DNA of 64,000 nucleotides from Isoetes taiwanensis (GCA_021234155.1 JAJEKV010000036.1:9253426-9317425); one strand, 5' to 3'. Shown: positions 12,172 to 22,893, numbered from the stretch's first letter. Numbers and translations: made by a program. The notes: generated by a model from the sequence alone, not told the origin.

Positions 12172-13410
12172 CATAATGTAAGTGTTTATCTGAACACATT
12201 ATGGTAGGCTCCTCTATTTACACGATTAGTATACTTTATTCCAGTAATATGGTCATGATTTGGAATACTTGACAGTAATATATCTGTTTTTTACCTCACT
12301 GTAGTTTTAAAATTTATATTATATGTAAATCCTCTTTAGAAGTACATTGGGAAAAAGTGTTACATTGGGCGAAAGGCTATACGCCGGAAAAACCTAATGT
12401 ACCTTTTGGCCCTCATAGATTTACCATTTTCATGCTAATTCTATGCTGATTGGCTGTAGGTACGGGTTTTTCCCTCTCGATGTGATGCTTTTTTGCTTTA
12501 TTGTACTACTCTAGAGGCCTGGATTTTGGAAAAACATGAAGTTATATATTGGAGGATCTGCTGCTCATAGGGACCTGACTCTAATCTCTCGTAGTTTATG
12601 TTAGGACTGTTGTAATGTGTTAATGTTACATTGTATCATGAACACAGCTCTCAGCATAGGGCACTATATATAGAAGTAAGCTTTGATTAGCTATATCATA
12701 TTCTCAAATTTTTTGCTACACATTTGTATGCTTATGCTGTCTCTGAAAGAACATGCATTATTGCAGTCATAACAGGCCTACAAACATACAGTTTTGACGG
12801 GTAATAAATATGTTCTATGCTTATAAACCTGAATATCAAAGTCTTTTTTCTTATTACAAGAACTACTGGTTTTTTCTCATTTCTATTGTACCTCTGATTT
12901 CTGAAAAATAAGTTCTTCAAATGCTGATTGTTAGATAAATAATCAGCTTGAAATGCTTAGTGGTCACACTATGGAACCGATATTAATGTAGTGGACTAGA
13001 TTAACTACACTTTATAATACTTATATTTATGCATTCTAAAACAGACTTAAGATGCTTACTTTGATCTACTTAAGAAGGCTTTGATACAGCCACAAATATC
13101 TCAACTTGGAACTTGGTCAAAAAAAGATTGTATTATTTGTTTTACTAATGTGAAATAGATCCTTTCATGATACTCATTAAGATATTACTGTTCCATTTAC
13201 CTCAGATCTTAAAGGTTTACTACTTAAATGGCTTTCTAATAGTGCATATGATGTATATGTCTACGATTTTAGGCCAGGATAATTTAATACCAAGGATCTA
13301 AGGAACTCACTTAGATTTTTGGGTTGATAATACCGTAGAGGGATTGACCAATACGGATGATTATGCTAGTATGGCAATTCGTCTAGGCTAGTGTGATCTG
13401 GGTTTTTTTT
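12172..13410 (+). repeat. Left ~1.24-kb direct repeat (pseudo-LTR) of Penelope-like element
   Basis: The sequence from CATAATGTAAGTGTTTATCT to GTGTGATCTGGG plus a T-run is repeated at 22889-24162, in the same orientation and with only scattered differences (by eye about 95% identity). The pair brackets the broken RT gene. Penelope-like elements often lie in tandem with a 5'-truncated copy, which creates such pseudo-LTRs; the left repeat would be the 3' part of the upstream copy. It lacks TG...CA ends, which argues against an ordinary LTR. Confidence 0.7.
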
Positions 13411-13569
13411 AGACATTTCAACTCAGTGGTTTTACCATTGTTATTAAGTATCCTTGGCAAACAGCATGAGTAAACTCATTACACCAATAGTATATTGGTT
13501 AATTACCCATTTTTCAGTATAACATATGAATAATTTGATCTTTGTGCATTTCTTGTACTAACCTGTAAC
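13411..13569. other. Short non-coding leader between the left repeat and the first exon
   Basis: AT-rich DNA without an open frame. It ends in ATATTATATGCAG at 13575-13587, a plausible splice acceptor for the coding stretch that follows, so this may be the end of an intron. Confidence 0.35.
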
Positions 13570-14661
13570 ATGCATATTATATGCAGGAGATTAATGCAGG
13601 GCTCAGCTGAAGCTGAGATTGAATACAAACCTCATGTATGGAGCAAGGAGCTTGACGAAATTGGTTATGGAAAAGGGACTAGTAAAATTGAATGCCCTAA
13701 TTATGCTGTCCAAACTCTAATGTGTTGTATCAAGAGGCCAAAGGTACATGCACTTATCCTTGAGAAAGAAGCTACCAGAAAAATCGAGGAATTCTCTGCT
13801 ATCTCTAATATGGGATTCAACTGATGGCTTAAAATGGTACCCATCCTTAACGAGCTGGAGGATGATTGGGCAGCAACTTCCAAAGTTGTGGACCAGATGT
13901 ATGATGACCTCCCAATGAAAATATATGAATTCACCGTGGAGGAAGACAAATGTAAAAACATGTATTTTACTGGCCTAGCTGGACTGGAGGAAATAAACAA
14001 GATCAATACCTCTAAAGTAAAAAAAGATGAAGTATTACTTCAGACATAAATGATGGGGATGATCCTTTTGGCGAATGTCTTCTGTCTGATAAGGATAAAG
14101 AGATTTTTCAAAAGAAAACTGCAGGCTCAAACCCCACAGATAAGGAGAACTTTGGTTTCACTCTACATGATCACACCTTTCCTATTATCCCTGAACGACT
14201 GGTTGAGGGATATGCAATTTTATGCAACCATGGGATATGGAGAACTAAAAACTTTGGGCCTTGGCCCCTATTAGTAGAGACAACTAGATTATACTTGGGG
14301 GTATTACTCCTGAACAAGAAATTGCTGCTGAAAAAGCTGCCCAGTCCATGGAAAGAATGTTTAATAGGCAGAAAGTGAAGCTCAGATTTGACAATAGATT
14401 CTTCGATAAAAAATGCAATAAGGATGAGCATATGTATATCAGCCAAAAAGGGCACATGGCTTTTTCTGCTGAGCGCAGGAGTGACTTCTTTCTCAAGAAA
14501 ATGTGGCGGACCATGTGCCCTTACTTTAAATGCCCATGTGACCCCCGGGACAAGGGCAATATATGGAAAGATAATATGACATGGTTGGACCATGGGGTAT
14601 GGTTCATGTTTAACAATTTGGATAAGATTTATCCGGAACTATCTGTAGCTGGACAAATGGT
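13570..14661 (+). pseudogene. Penelope-like element, upstream domain of the RT protein, copy 1
   Basis: A continuous protein can be followed through stops at 13822 and 14047 and frameshifts near 14050 and 14300. It includes YKPHVWSKELDEIGYGKGTS, FTLHDHTFPIIPERLVEGYA, then RRSDFFLKKMWRTMCPYFKC and DNMTWLDHGVWFMFNNLD. The last two blocks match copy 2 at 62798-62975 (KKLWRTMCPYLKCGC, DNMTWLDHAVWYMFNNLD), which proves a shared family. The Cys residues in CPYFKCPC and the DNMTWLDH core are kept in both copies. I do not recognise the domain. The frame is cut at 14661 by the Copia LTR, and the following segment in copy 2 (FSFRNMLKTTFKKSIMAYL) has no counterpart here. Confidence 0.7.
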
Positions 14662-15213
14662 TGTAGAAAAAGATCATGTTGTCATCAAGATTCTATGATC
14701 TAGTTAGTTCCTAAAGGTTAATGCCTAAGAGGATAGAAAATGTTAAAGGCTAAGCATGGTTGCATGGTTGAACAAAAGAAAATGCATTTTAAAGTTAAAT
14801 CCCTTATGGGATAAGTCGTAAAGGGGGGAAAAAGCATTCAAATAGGAAACTTGCTGTTTGGAACATATAGGAGGTCGATCGGCCCGCCATGGTAGCCGGA
14901 TCTTGGCCCGAAACTGTTTAAGAAGGATTCACTGGTTGTATTGTAGACATACTGATGGATTGCAGGTGATTTCCGGAAGGTTTAATCTGTGCTTGGGCTA
15001 TCGGATGTATAGTCAACGTTAATATGTTTTTGGGTCAACACCTCTGCTACAGTGTTATTACTGTAGAAATCTAATGGTTGAAGTTATGATGCATATATAA
15101 AAGACTTGTTAACCATTGAAGTTGTTGATTGAGTAGAATGAGATTGAATGCTTAGAAATACAAGATTGATTTAAATTGTCTAGATCAATTTGACTCCAGT
15201 ATCATTCTCTTCA
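14662..15213 (+). repeat. Copia 5' LTR
   Basis: It starts TGTAGAAAAAGATCATG and ends ATTCTCTTCA just before the primer-binding site, giving 552 bases with TG...CA ends. A TATA-like GCATATATAAAAG at about 15090 is the likely promoter. Only its first 92 bases have a partner in the 3' LTR. Confidence 0.85.
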
Positions 15214-15214
15214 T

Positions 15215-15226
15215 TGGTATCAGAGC
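15215..15226 (+). promoter_or_regulatory. Primer-binding site, initiator tRNA-Met
   Basis: TGGTATCAGAGC is the standard plant LTR-retrotransposon primer-binding site, complementary to the 3' end of initiator tRNA-Met. It begins one base after the LTR end. Confidence 0.92.
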
Positions 15227-15235
15227 CAGATAAAC

Positions 15236-16489
15236 ATGGCAAGCATGTTCGGGGCAAATCTACTCAATGCTATAGAGGTATTCAAAGGTGAGAGTGGCTT
15301 CCAAATCTGGAAGCAAAGTATTAAAGAGGTTTTGGAATTTGAAAATTTATGGTACTTGATTGAGCCAAGTACAAGCAGGCGTTATGGTGGTACTAATGTT
15401 GTCTTAGGAACATCTAGTATAGAAGGAGCTAGCTCCAGTTCAGATGAAGCAGGCTCAATAGCTGGTGGAGGTGCAGGAGCTGTTGCAGGAAGTAATAACA
15501 ATGTACAAGTAGTATCTGCAACAAGCACAGAAATGGATGAACAGCTCAAAATCATGGAGGCACAAGCAATTATTTGCTGTAAGGTTGGTCCAGTGATTAA
15601 GTTGAAATTGAGAGGGTTAAGTCCTAAGGAGATGTGGCAATATATGATCAAAAATTATGAAGCTAAAACTTCTTCCCAAATAGATGTCGGAAAAGCAGCT
15701 AAGAAAATTAAAATTACATGATAGGGAGAACATAACTGAATTTCTTGAGAAGTTTGACTCAATCATAGCTGATTTAGAAGGAGCTGGTGTTATTCTAAAT
15801 GAGCAGTACCAGCTATTGGCCATATCCAGAGCAGTTGCACATAATGCCTACTTGCTACCTTAGTGAGAAACATTGCTAGAACTAAGGAACACGCTATCCA
15901 ACTTATAAGAACAGAATTTGAGCAGAAACAAATTGGGTATGAGGATGATGAGCAGACCACAGAGGTCTTATTTGCTGGAAAATACAAAGGAAAGAAAACT
16001 GGTAGTAATAGTGATAAGGAGAGGATTGGACCATGTTATAATTGCAATAGTTATGGGCATTTAAAAGCTGACTGCCCTAAAATGAGGAAAGATACAATTT
16101 GCTACAATTGTAATGGTAAGGGCCACATTGCTTCAAATTGTTCAAGCCCTAGGGGTCTGAACTATAAAGGAAGGGGCAGAGGCAGGGGAAACAGAGGGGG
16201 ATCTGCTGCCAGAGGAAGGGGTACAGCCAAGACTAGTCCATCTTTGAACCTAACTCAAGAGTCTCGAGGTGATGAAGATGAACAAAACGAAGATGAAGAG
16301 GTAAATTATTCTGAACTATGTCACTTACAAAAGGATGAAAATAACCATGATATGATGATTCTAGATTCAGGAGCTGAGAGGACAGTAACCTCATCTACAC
16401 ACATGCTTAAAGATTGCAGGGGAGTCAAAGGAGGGCATGTGCAATTAGGAAATGGAGAGTTACAAGAGATTAATGTTGGAGCTTTATGA
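15236..16489 (+). pseudogene. Copia gag and protease, frameshifted
   Basis: The ATG at 15236 opens MASMFGANLLNAIEVFKGES, the usual N-terminus of plant Copia gag. The frame breaks near 15715 and is restored near 15850; between these the coding continues in another frame (ENITEFLEKFDSIIADLEGA). Two zinc knuckles follow, CYNCNSYGHLKADC and CYNCNGKGHIASNC, then an RG-rich basic stretch typical of nucleocapsid. The aspartic protease site is ILDSGAERTVTS near 16360. The frame ends at 16489, and integrase continues in a different frame from 16452. An intact element would make particle protein and protease from one polyprotein; here at least three frame changes prevent that. Confidence 0.85.
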
Positions 16490-19400
16490 TTTGGATGGAA
16501 AAGCAGTTAAATTAAAAGAAGTACTCTGTGTACCAGGATTAGTCAGAAATTTGATTTCTGTGTGCCACTTAGTAGATCTTGGGTATAAAGTTTTATTTGA
16601 AAGATTACAATGTAAGGTGTTTCATGATAATAAATTAAAGTTTGTTGGCAAGAGAGTTGGAAACTTGTTTGGTCTGAATTCTGATCATTTAACTCAAAGT
16701 GTCAATCTGGTAACTTGTTCAGATGTTAAACTATGGCATGAAAGAATGTGTCATGTAAATTCAAAAACAATTGAGATTTTGTTTAAAAGGGGATTGCTGG
16801 AGGCATCTGAAATCAAAGGGAAAAAGTTTAAATGTGCAGGTTGTATTCTAGGCAAGCATACAAGGTTGCCTTTCAAAAAATCCATGAAAAGGGCAAAAGG
16901 GGTGCTGGATCTAATCCATTCAGACCTATGTGGACCATTGAACATATCAAGTCTCTCTGGGAAGAGATATTTCATTACCTTTATAGACGACTATAGCAGA
17001 ATGGCCAAGGTTTACTGCCTAAGCACCAAGGATCAGGCTCTTCTAGCATTTAAGAAATTTGTAAATGAAGTACAATTGGAAACTGGAAGAAAAGTTAGAT
17101 GCTTACGCACAGATAGAGGAGGAGAATTTTTTTCAAATGAGTTTAAGCACTACTGTAATGAATTAGGCATCAAACGACAGTTAACTTGCAGATTCTCCCC
17201 TCAACAAAATGGAATTGCTGAGAGAAGAAATAGAACAATACTTAATGCTGTCAGAAGCATGCTCAAGTATTCAGGGCTGCCTAACTTTCTTTGGGAGGAG
17301 GCGGTTATGACAACAGTGTTTGTCCAAAATTTATTACCCTCCATAAGCATTAAGGGGCAGATTCCATTGACACTTTGGTGTTCAAAGAACCCTGACTATA
17401 GCAGGCTGAAAGCCTATGGGTGTTTGGCGTATGCTCATGTGCCAGAAGAACTCAGGAAGAAGTTGGATGACAGAGCATATATTACTTACATGGTAGGGTA
17501 TGATTCACAATCCAAGGCTTATAGATTATATTATCCAAGCAAAGGGAGAATCATTATAAGTCGAGATGTATTGTTTGATGAAGAACAATTCTATAAAGTA
17601 CTGCCAAGGATTAACAGTCCAGCAGATATAACTGAATGTAAGATGGACAAAAGGGTTCAATTCAAAGATGAGGTAAACAAACCAGCAATAGTATTTGATA
17701 CAGATGAGGAAGATGAAATAAGCTTAAACCAAGCACTGCCTAACATGAATGTAAACGTGCAGCAAGGAGATCCAGAGCATGAAGTAAGTGTTGATCAAAG
17801 GTCGCCTGATACTAATGTTGATGTTGAAAATGTGCAGCATGAGGATTCAGTTGACCAACAAGCCAATGAACCAGCAGGCCCCATTAGGAGGAAGAAAAGG
17901 ACTGAGGCTCAAATTCTTAAGGACGAAGGGGTAACAAATCTTGAAAAGTTTGGAAGAGATGAATTTGGCAAAAGCAAAAGACTTAAAGACAATGAAGGTG
18001 AGATCCTTGGTTTGTTTGAGATATTAATGCATCTAGATACTTCAGTTCCTAAAACATACAAAGAGGCAATTATCTCAGCTGATAGCAAACAGTGGTCGAA
18101 GGCAATGCAAGGGGAAATGAGTTCTTTTAACAGGACTGATACATATGAACTTGTAGATGCTCCAGAGGATAAAAATATTGTGGGATGTAAATCGCTGTAC
18201 AAGTTAAAAATAGAGGCAGATGGAAAAACTCCCAAGTTTAAGGCTCGTTTAGTGGCCCAAGGTTTTTCACAAAAATATGGTCAAGATTATGAAGAGACTT
18301 TTTCACCCCTTGTTAAAATGAACAGTATAAGAATGCTTTTGGCTATAGCCAATGCATACAACTTGGAGATACATCACATGGATGTAAATACTGCATTTTT
18401 AAATGCAAAGCTTGAGGAAGACATTTATATGAAACAGCCAAAGGGATTTGAAGTAGGAACTGGGAAAGTCTGGAAGTTAAAGAGAGTTGTGTATGGTCTA
18501 AAGCAGTCTTCAAGGGAATGGTACAAATGTATTGATTCCTATCTTAGAGAACAAAGCTTTGATAAATTTCAGAATGATGGTAATCTTTACAAGTACAAGG
18601 CTGGAGATGACTGGTGCATAATAGCTCTTTATATTGACGATAATTTGATGATTTCAAATGGAATAAAAGCATTGAATCACTGCAAGAAAGTTCTGAGCAG
18701 CAAGTTTAAGATGACAGACCTAGGTGAACTAAGGAAATTCTTAGGGATCTATGTGCATAGAAACAGGTCTGATAAAACATTGGTACTCACTCAAAAGGGC
18801 CAAATTGAAGGGATGCTAAAAAAATTTAATATGGAAGACTGCAATATCTCAAAGACTCCTATTGTGCCAGGAAGCAAAATATCTGCCAAGATGGGTCCAA
18901 AAACAGAAAAAGAAAGAGAAGAGATGAAGAATATACCTTATATGTCACTGATAGGATGTCTATCCTATTTGGCAAACTGTACTCGTCCAGATATAGCATT
19001 TGCAGTAAATATCTTAAGTAGGTACAATAATGATCCAGGGAGGGATCATTGGACAGCTGCTAAAAAGATATTGAGATACCTTAAGGGAACAATGGATGAT
19101 GGTATAACATATTGCACAAAAGACATGCAGTTACAAGCCTACTGTGATGCAGATTGGGGAGGTGGCCTTGACACACGAAAATCAACTTCTGGTTATCTAA
19201 TATTTTTAGGAGGGGCTCCAGTTGCATGGAAATGCAAAAAACAAAGTGCAATTGCCATGTCTAGTGCTGAGGCAGAATATGCCTCAGCTGCCTTGACCAC
19301 GAAAGAGATAGTTTGGGAAAGAAGGCTGCTGGATGAACTTGGTTATAAGCAAATTAAGGCCACTGAGCTTTACTGTGACAGCACTAGCTGCATTGCAATG

Positions 19401-19619
19401 ACCAAAGATCCAGTCCTACATGAGAGGACTAAACATATTGAATTGGAACTCCATTTCATCAGAGAATTTGTAAAGAAGAATGCAGTCAAACTCATTTATG
19501 TAAACACTTCAAGACAACTGGCAGATATCTTGACTAAGGCATTGTCTGAAGGCAAGTTTACAGAATTAAAAAAGATGATTCAGTGCAGCAGGGATGATAA
19601 CATGAAGGTGGAAATGTAG
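16452..19619 (+). CDS. Copia pol: integrase, RT, RNase H (1055 aa open frame)
   Basis: The domains in order are as follows. The pre-integrase zinc finger is near residues 95-145 (HERMCHVN, CAGC). The integrase core has all three acidic residues, in HSDLCGP, RTDRGGEF and NGIAERRNRT. The RT has catalytic Asp residues in HMDVNTAFLN and YIDDN, with VYGLKQSSREWYK between them. The RNase H has YCDADWGGGLDTRKSTSGY and SSAEAEYASAA and ends near LADILTKAL. No stop interrupts 1055 codons and all visible catalytic residues are present, so the pol part may still be functional. The ATG at 16452 is an ORF start only; in an active element this would be the C-terminal part of a gag-pol polyprotein. Confidence 0.93.
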   Translation: MESYKRLMLELYDLDGKAVKLKEVLCVPGLVRNLISVCHLVDLGYKVLFERLQCKVFHDNKLKFVGKRVGNLFGLNSDHLTQSVNLVTCSDVKLWHERMCHVNSKTIEILFKRGLLEASEIKGKKFKCAGCILGKHTRLPFKKSMKRAKGVLDLIHSDLCGPLNISSLSGKRYFITFIDDYSRMAKVYCLSTKDQALLAFKKFVNEVQLETGRKVRCLRTDRGGEFFSNEFKHYCNELGIKRQLTCRFSPQQNGIAERRNRTILNAVRSMLKYSGLPNFLWEEAVMTTVFVQNLLPSISIKGQIPLTLWCSKNPDYSRLKAYGCLAYAHVPEELRKKLDDRAYITYMVGYDSQSKAYRLYYPSKGRIIISRDVLFDEEQFYKVLPRINSPADITECKMDKRVQFKDEVNKPAIVFDTDEEDEISLNQALPNMNVNVQQGDPEHEVSVDQRSPDTNVDVENVQHEDSVDQQANEPAGPIRRKKRTEAQILKDEGVTNLEKFGRDEFGKSKRLKDNEGEILGLFEILMHLDTSVPKTYKEAIISADSKQWSKAMQGEMSSFNRTDTYELVDAPEDKNIVGCKSLYKLKIEADGKTPKFKARLVAQGFSQKYGQDYEETFSPLVKMNSIRMLLAIANAYNLEIHHMDVNTAFLNAKLEEDIYMKQPKGFEVGTGKVWKLKRVVYGLKQSSREWYKCIDSYLREQSFDKFQNDGNLYKYKAGDDWCIIALYIDDNLMISNGIKALNHCKKVLSSKFKMTDLGELRKFLGIYVHRNRSDKTLVLTQKGQIEGMLKKFNMEDCNISKTPIVPGSKISAKMGPKTEKEREEMKNIPYMSLIGCLSYLANCTRPDIAFAVNILSRYNNDPGRDHWTAAKKILRYLKGTMDDGITYCTKDMQLQAYCDADWGGGLDTRKSTSGYLIFLGGAPVAWKCKKQSAIAMSSAEAEYASAALTTKEIVWERRLLDELGYKQIKATELYCDSTSCIAMTKDPVLHERTKHIELELHFIREFVKKNAVKLIYVNTSRQLADILTKALSEGKFTELKKMIQCSRDDNMKVEM

Positions 19620-19706
19620 AAAAAGGTCATGTTGCCATCAAGATTCTATGATCTAGTTAGTTCCTAAAGGTTAATGCCTAAGAGGATAGGAAATGTTAAA
19701 GGCTAA
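19604..19706 (+). repeat. Copia polypurine tract and truncated 3' LTR
   Basis: GAAGGTGGAAA (19604-19614) precedes TGTAGAAAAAGG. From 19615 to about 19706 the text follows the 5' LTR closely, then diverges after GTTAAAGGCTAA. The remaining roughly 460 bases of LTR are missing, so the 3' end has suffered a deletion or replacement. No target duplication can be recovered on this side. Confidence 0.85.
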
Positions 19707-19976
19707 TCATATATATAAGTTGCTCTAGTTATGTATTGGATTCCTCAAGGTTTCTACTTTGGAATTTTATCAAATATTTGATGTCCTTGTTGGACTTTGA
19801 TCATGGATCAATTTGTTTACTAGCCTTTGGGCTGTCTTGATATTGGAATTGCATATTTAGCTTCCAATATCAATCCAATCCGACCTCTATATGAGTGAAA
19901 GTGATATTATTTCCTTTGTAGTTCTTTTTTAACCAAATCCTTATGGAACTATTGATATTGGAATGTAGTGTAGCAG
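19707..19976. other. Unassigned DNA replacing the Copia 3' end and part of the host exon
   Basis: This stretch matches neither the missing LTR part nor the segment of the Penelope-like protein expected here from copy 2. It ends in GTGTAGCAG at 19968-19976, which lies exactly where copy 2 has the acceptor TTTTACAG, so its right end is probably the original intron. The inner part GATATTGGAAT recurs at 19838 and 19955, a small inverted or direct repetition of unknown meaning. Confidence 0.45.
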
Positions 19977-22031
19977 GAGCGTACTCAAAGACTGTCAAGG
20001 GAGAATGCACTTGAAAGATGACAAAGATAAGAATAAGAAAAATATAGTGCATTGCTCGTTCTTATCCAAAGTATTGGATAAAATATGTCTGCCAAAAATC
20101 ATAAGCAAGATTTTTATGGAAGTGTTGGGTGATACAGGGAATGATATTATGATGGACACAATGTTCTCATGGAGGTATGTGGAAAGTCTCAAAGACCTTT
20201 GTTACAAACTTTTCCCGATTTTTTCACAAGACCAAGAACCAGCCTGCCCTTGTGCTAATCCAAACTTGAAAAAGTTCATTGACCCCACTATTGGACACAT
20301 CAGATCTATCGACCTTAGGATCATTCATAATAAAATACTTCGGAACCTTTTCAGTAAGGGACTTGGCCATATACCTGACATGTGCTTGGAATGGAGTGAA
20401 CTCAAAAAAGGAATTATGACTATTATTGATAATATTTTCGACCTGCACATGTTTAACGTGCCAAACATGGAAGTTGAACTGGTTGATACTATAAAAAGCA
20501 AAGTGATTGAAGTTACCAAACTCAAAGTACATACAGCGTATAGTTTGGACAGTACTAGGAAAGTTCCTCTAAATGATAGTGATGTTATCAAAAACCTTGA
20601 ATGGCTAGTCAAAAATTTATATATTGCTAGAGTTGATAAATCCTCCAATAATCCTTCTTTCATATGCCCACGACATATTAGGGAAATGTCTCTTACCCAT
20701 CTAAATAGTGAAGATTTCAAGTAAATACAGTTGGATCTGGACTGTGTGACTATCAATATTGAAAATGGCATCCAAAATGTGGTTGGTAACATCACCTTTC
20801 AAAGTGTACAACTTCAATACCTCTTGGGGATTTTTAAAGTGCACAAATCTGACTACAGATGGATTACAAATGCCCATGGCTCAATTTACACTGAAATTTC
20901 ACAAATGATTAATGCTGTCCTGATTATGGTTCTAGAAATTTGGCCAGAAGTATATGTGCTAATCTGTTTACATTGTTTCTTGGGAAGGTCAACACCAACT
21001 GGATCATTGGCTCTATTTATGATCTTGCTTTAAACCTTCCTCCAAAGATTACAGATCTTTTTGTTGCGGACATAACTAAGTGTTATGAAAGCATACCTCT
21101 AGATGGAAAAGATGGTATATGCAATACTATTGATATGATAACTGAGGCTACATGGGGCTACAAGTTGTCCACAAACAAAAGATTTAAACTATGGGTAAAG
21201 AAAAGCATGAAGGATGAGTTCACTGTCAAGTGGTTCAAACAAGACCCTACAGGCAAATGTTGGGCATATATTAGCAAAGAGAAATTCTGTAGCATGAATA
21301 AATGGCTACTTCCTAATTGTTTCCTCAAAATGGGCAATAAGGTCTGGAAGCAAATATGTGGTATTCCTATGGGCTTTGCTTGCAGCCCCTGTTGGTGTAA
21401 CTTATACCTCGCATGGTATGAGCTAAACTTTATCAAAAATTTGGCTGGCCAAGGTAGATTTGACATCATCCATAAATTTAAGCATACCTTTAGATACATG
21501 GATGACCTTGCATCCATTAACTGCCCTGAAATCAGATCCTTCCTACAGAAGAAAGAAAACTTGGTTAACAAAGGCATGTGCATCTATGATCTAAATAGTC
21601 TTGTGATCAAAGAAGAAACTGTTCTGACCAGTACTGAAGACCCCAACTTCTTATTTGGATCTAAGATTAGCTTTCTCAATATGAAGATTGAAATTATTAA
21701 CAGAGCTAATGGCATATTCTCGACAGCTAGATATGATAAAAGGGATAAGTTACCATTTCAAGCTATCAAGTTCATACATGCTAGCGGGTGCAGACCATAC
21801 TATCGGGCTAGGAACGTGATTATTTCACAACTATTACCTTATATGTATGTTAATTCCAACCCCATGAAGGCAGCAGAAGATATTTGTGAACTAATAAAGA
21901 TATTTGTGATCAATGGATTTGACCAATTGGGTATTTTGGAAAGGGTCACAAAATATATCAGTGCTGGCTCCTTTCCAGGACTGAAGTATGACAAGATAAC
22001 TCTCTTACAACATATCCATGACTTCATTTAA
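19977..22031 (+). pseudogene. Penelope-like reverse transcriptase, copy 1 (one stop, one frameshift)
   Basis: The exon starts after an AG acceptor. The N-terminal region (GRMHLKDDKDKNKKNIVH, SFLSKVLDKICLPKI, MFSWRYVESL) matches copy 2 at 63787-64000. RT landmarks follow: LLGIFKVHKSDYRWITNAHG is the LPKIHK-like motif typical of Penelope-like elements, LFVADITKCYESIPLDG is motif A with the first catalytic Asp, QICGIPMGFACSPCWCNLYL is motif B, and FRYMDDLASIN is motif C with the paired Asp. FLNMKIEI and YDKRDKLPFQ then lie downstream, as in many uncharacterised invertebrate RTs that I recall. All catalytic residues are intact. An in-frame TAA at 20722 and a frameshift near 20910-20930 break the frame. 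The protein ends ITLLQHIHDFI. Confidence 0.82.
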
Positions 22032-22500
22032 ATTGTAAGCTTTCATTAGCACTTAAATAATTGTGATTTTGCTTTTGGTTGTTTGCTATCAACATAGGTT
22101 AAGGACGTGACCCTTACTGTAATAAGTAGGGTCACGCCCGCCCTATTTATTTACAGTTAGTACATTTACTAAGGGATCTGCTTTAAACTATGGTTGGAGG
22201 TAGGATTTTTTTTGTGCTAAGTCTACTTTTATTTTGTGTTACACCTAGGTTTCGGTGTTGAAATCATATAGTTTATTAGTTCCTTGACCTCTAGTCTCCT
22301 AATAACCTGATAGCCACCATATAAATACATGAATTACTCTATAACAATTGGATTTATTCTATGCTACTGCCACAATGAATTTACACCGTCTTGGGCTGCA
22401 TATTTATTGTGCATCGTGGATCGTGTTTAAAGGTTACATGCAGTTATGGCTGGTAGTATGACTTTTAGAAAAGGGATCGGGTAAAGATATAGTCTGACCC
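22032..22500. other. 3' flank of the RT gene
   Basis: AT-rich non-coding DNA. Apart from the hairpin at 22103-22139 I see no feature. This is presumably 3' UTR or an intron of the element. Confidence 0.4.
22103..22139. repeat. Hairpin 75 bases downstream of the RT stop
   Basis: GTGACCCTTACT (22107-22118) pairs with AGTAGGGTCAC (22125-22135) with one bulged base and a 6-base loop. Three more pairs, with one mismatch, extend the stem outward. It could be a structural signal in the element RNA or a terminator-like fold. Its role is unknown. Confidence 0.75.
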
Positions 22501-22893
22501 TTGGCTTTAATATCACAAATGAGGGTGCATAGATCTAAGCATTCTCGCGCCAAAGGAAAAATTCTGAACGACACTGTGCTTGAAAGGGAGCTGGAGTTCT
22601 GTAGGCTTAGTGTTGAAGCTGAAAATGATAAATTTGGAAGGGGTAACAGATCCGATTCCAAAAGAGGATACAATAATTATCAAGGCCCAAGTTTCCCAAA
22701 TAGAGGGGGAGGTTATGGGCATGGAGGTTACAATCAGTCGGATAATGATAGATCATTTGTTTCGGATACGCAACATAAAGAAGAATATAACTCTGATCCG
22801 GAGTTCAGGTATCTTTATGCTTATAGGTTTTTAGAGCTACCTGTGATAGTATATCCTATTCTAACACTTCAAGTGTTTACAAGCCCTACATAA
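22501..22893 (+). CDS. Small RGG/GGY-rich ORF at the end of the Penelope-like element
   Basis: The open stretch of 130 codons has no ATG at its start (the first ATG is at 22519), so it may be an exon. It encodes a charged helix-like part (ILNDTVLERELEFCRLSVEA) followed by a glycine-rich low-complexity part (FPNRGGGYGHGGYNQS) like RNA-binding RGG/GGY tails. The TAA stop overlaps the first bases of the right direct repeat. It could be a second element protein (gag-like RNA binder) or a decayed C-terminal exon. I do not recognise a family, and no counterpart of copy 2 is available for comparison. Confidence 0.35.
   Translation: MALISQMRVHRSKHSRAKGKILNDTVLERELEFCRLSVEAENDKFGRGNRSDSKRGYNNYQGPSFPNRGGGYGHGGYNQSDNDRSFVSDTQHKEEYNSDPEFRYLYAYRFLELPVIVYPILTLQVFTSPT

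Larger units (their letters stand above)
14662..19706 (+). mobile_element. Copia (Ty1) LTR retrotransposon, nearly complete, 3' LTR truncated
   Basis: The order is 5' LTR 14662-15213, primer-binding site 15215, gag, protease, integrase, RT, RNase H, polypurine tract 19604-19614, then about 92 bases of 3' LTR. The 92 bases shared by the two LTRs differ at about three positions, so the insertion is fairly young. It sits inside an exon of the Penelope-like gene. Frameshifts in gag and between protease and integrase make it non-autonomous as written, although some could be sequence errors. Confidence 0.92.

Noticed and set aside
12172-13410. The direct repeats as LTRs of an ordinary Copia or Ty3 element.
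   Set aside because: The ends are CATAAT and GATCTGG plus a T-run, not TG...CA. No primer-binding site follows the left repeat, and the enclosed RT is Penelope-like.
15382-15651. Minus-strand ORFs over Copia gag and pol.
   Set aside because: Antisense shadows of the well-supported plus-strand polyprotein.
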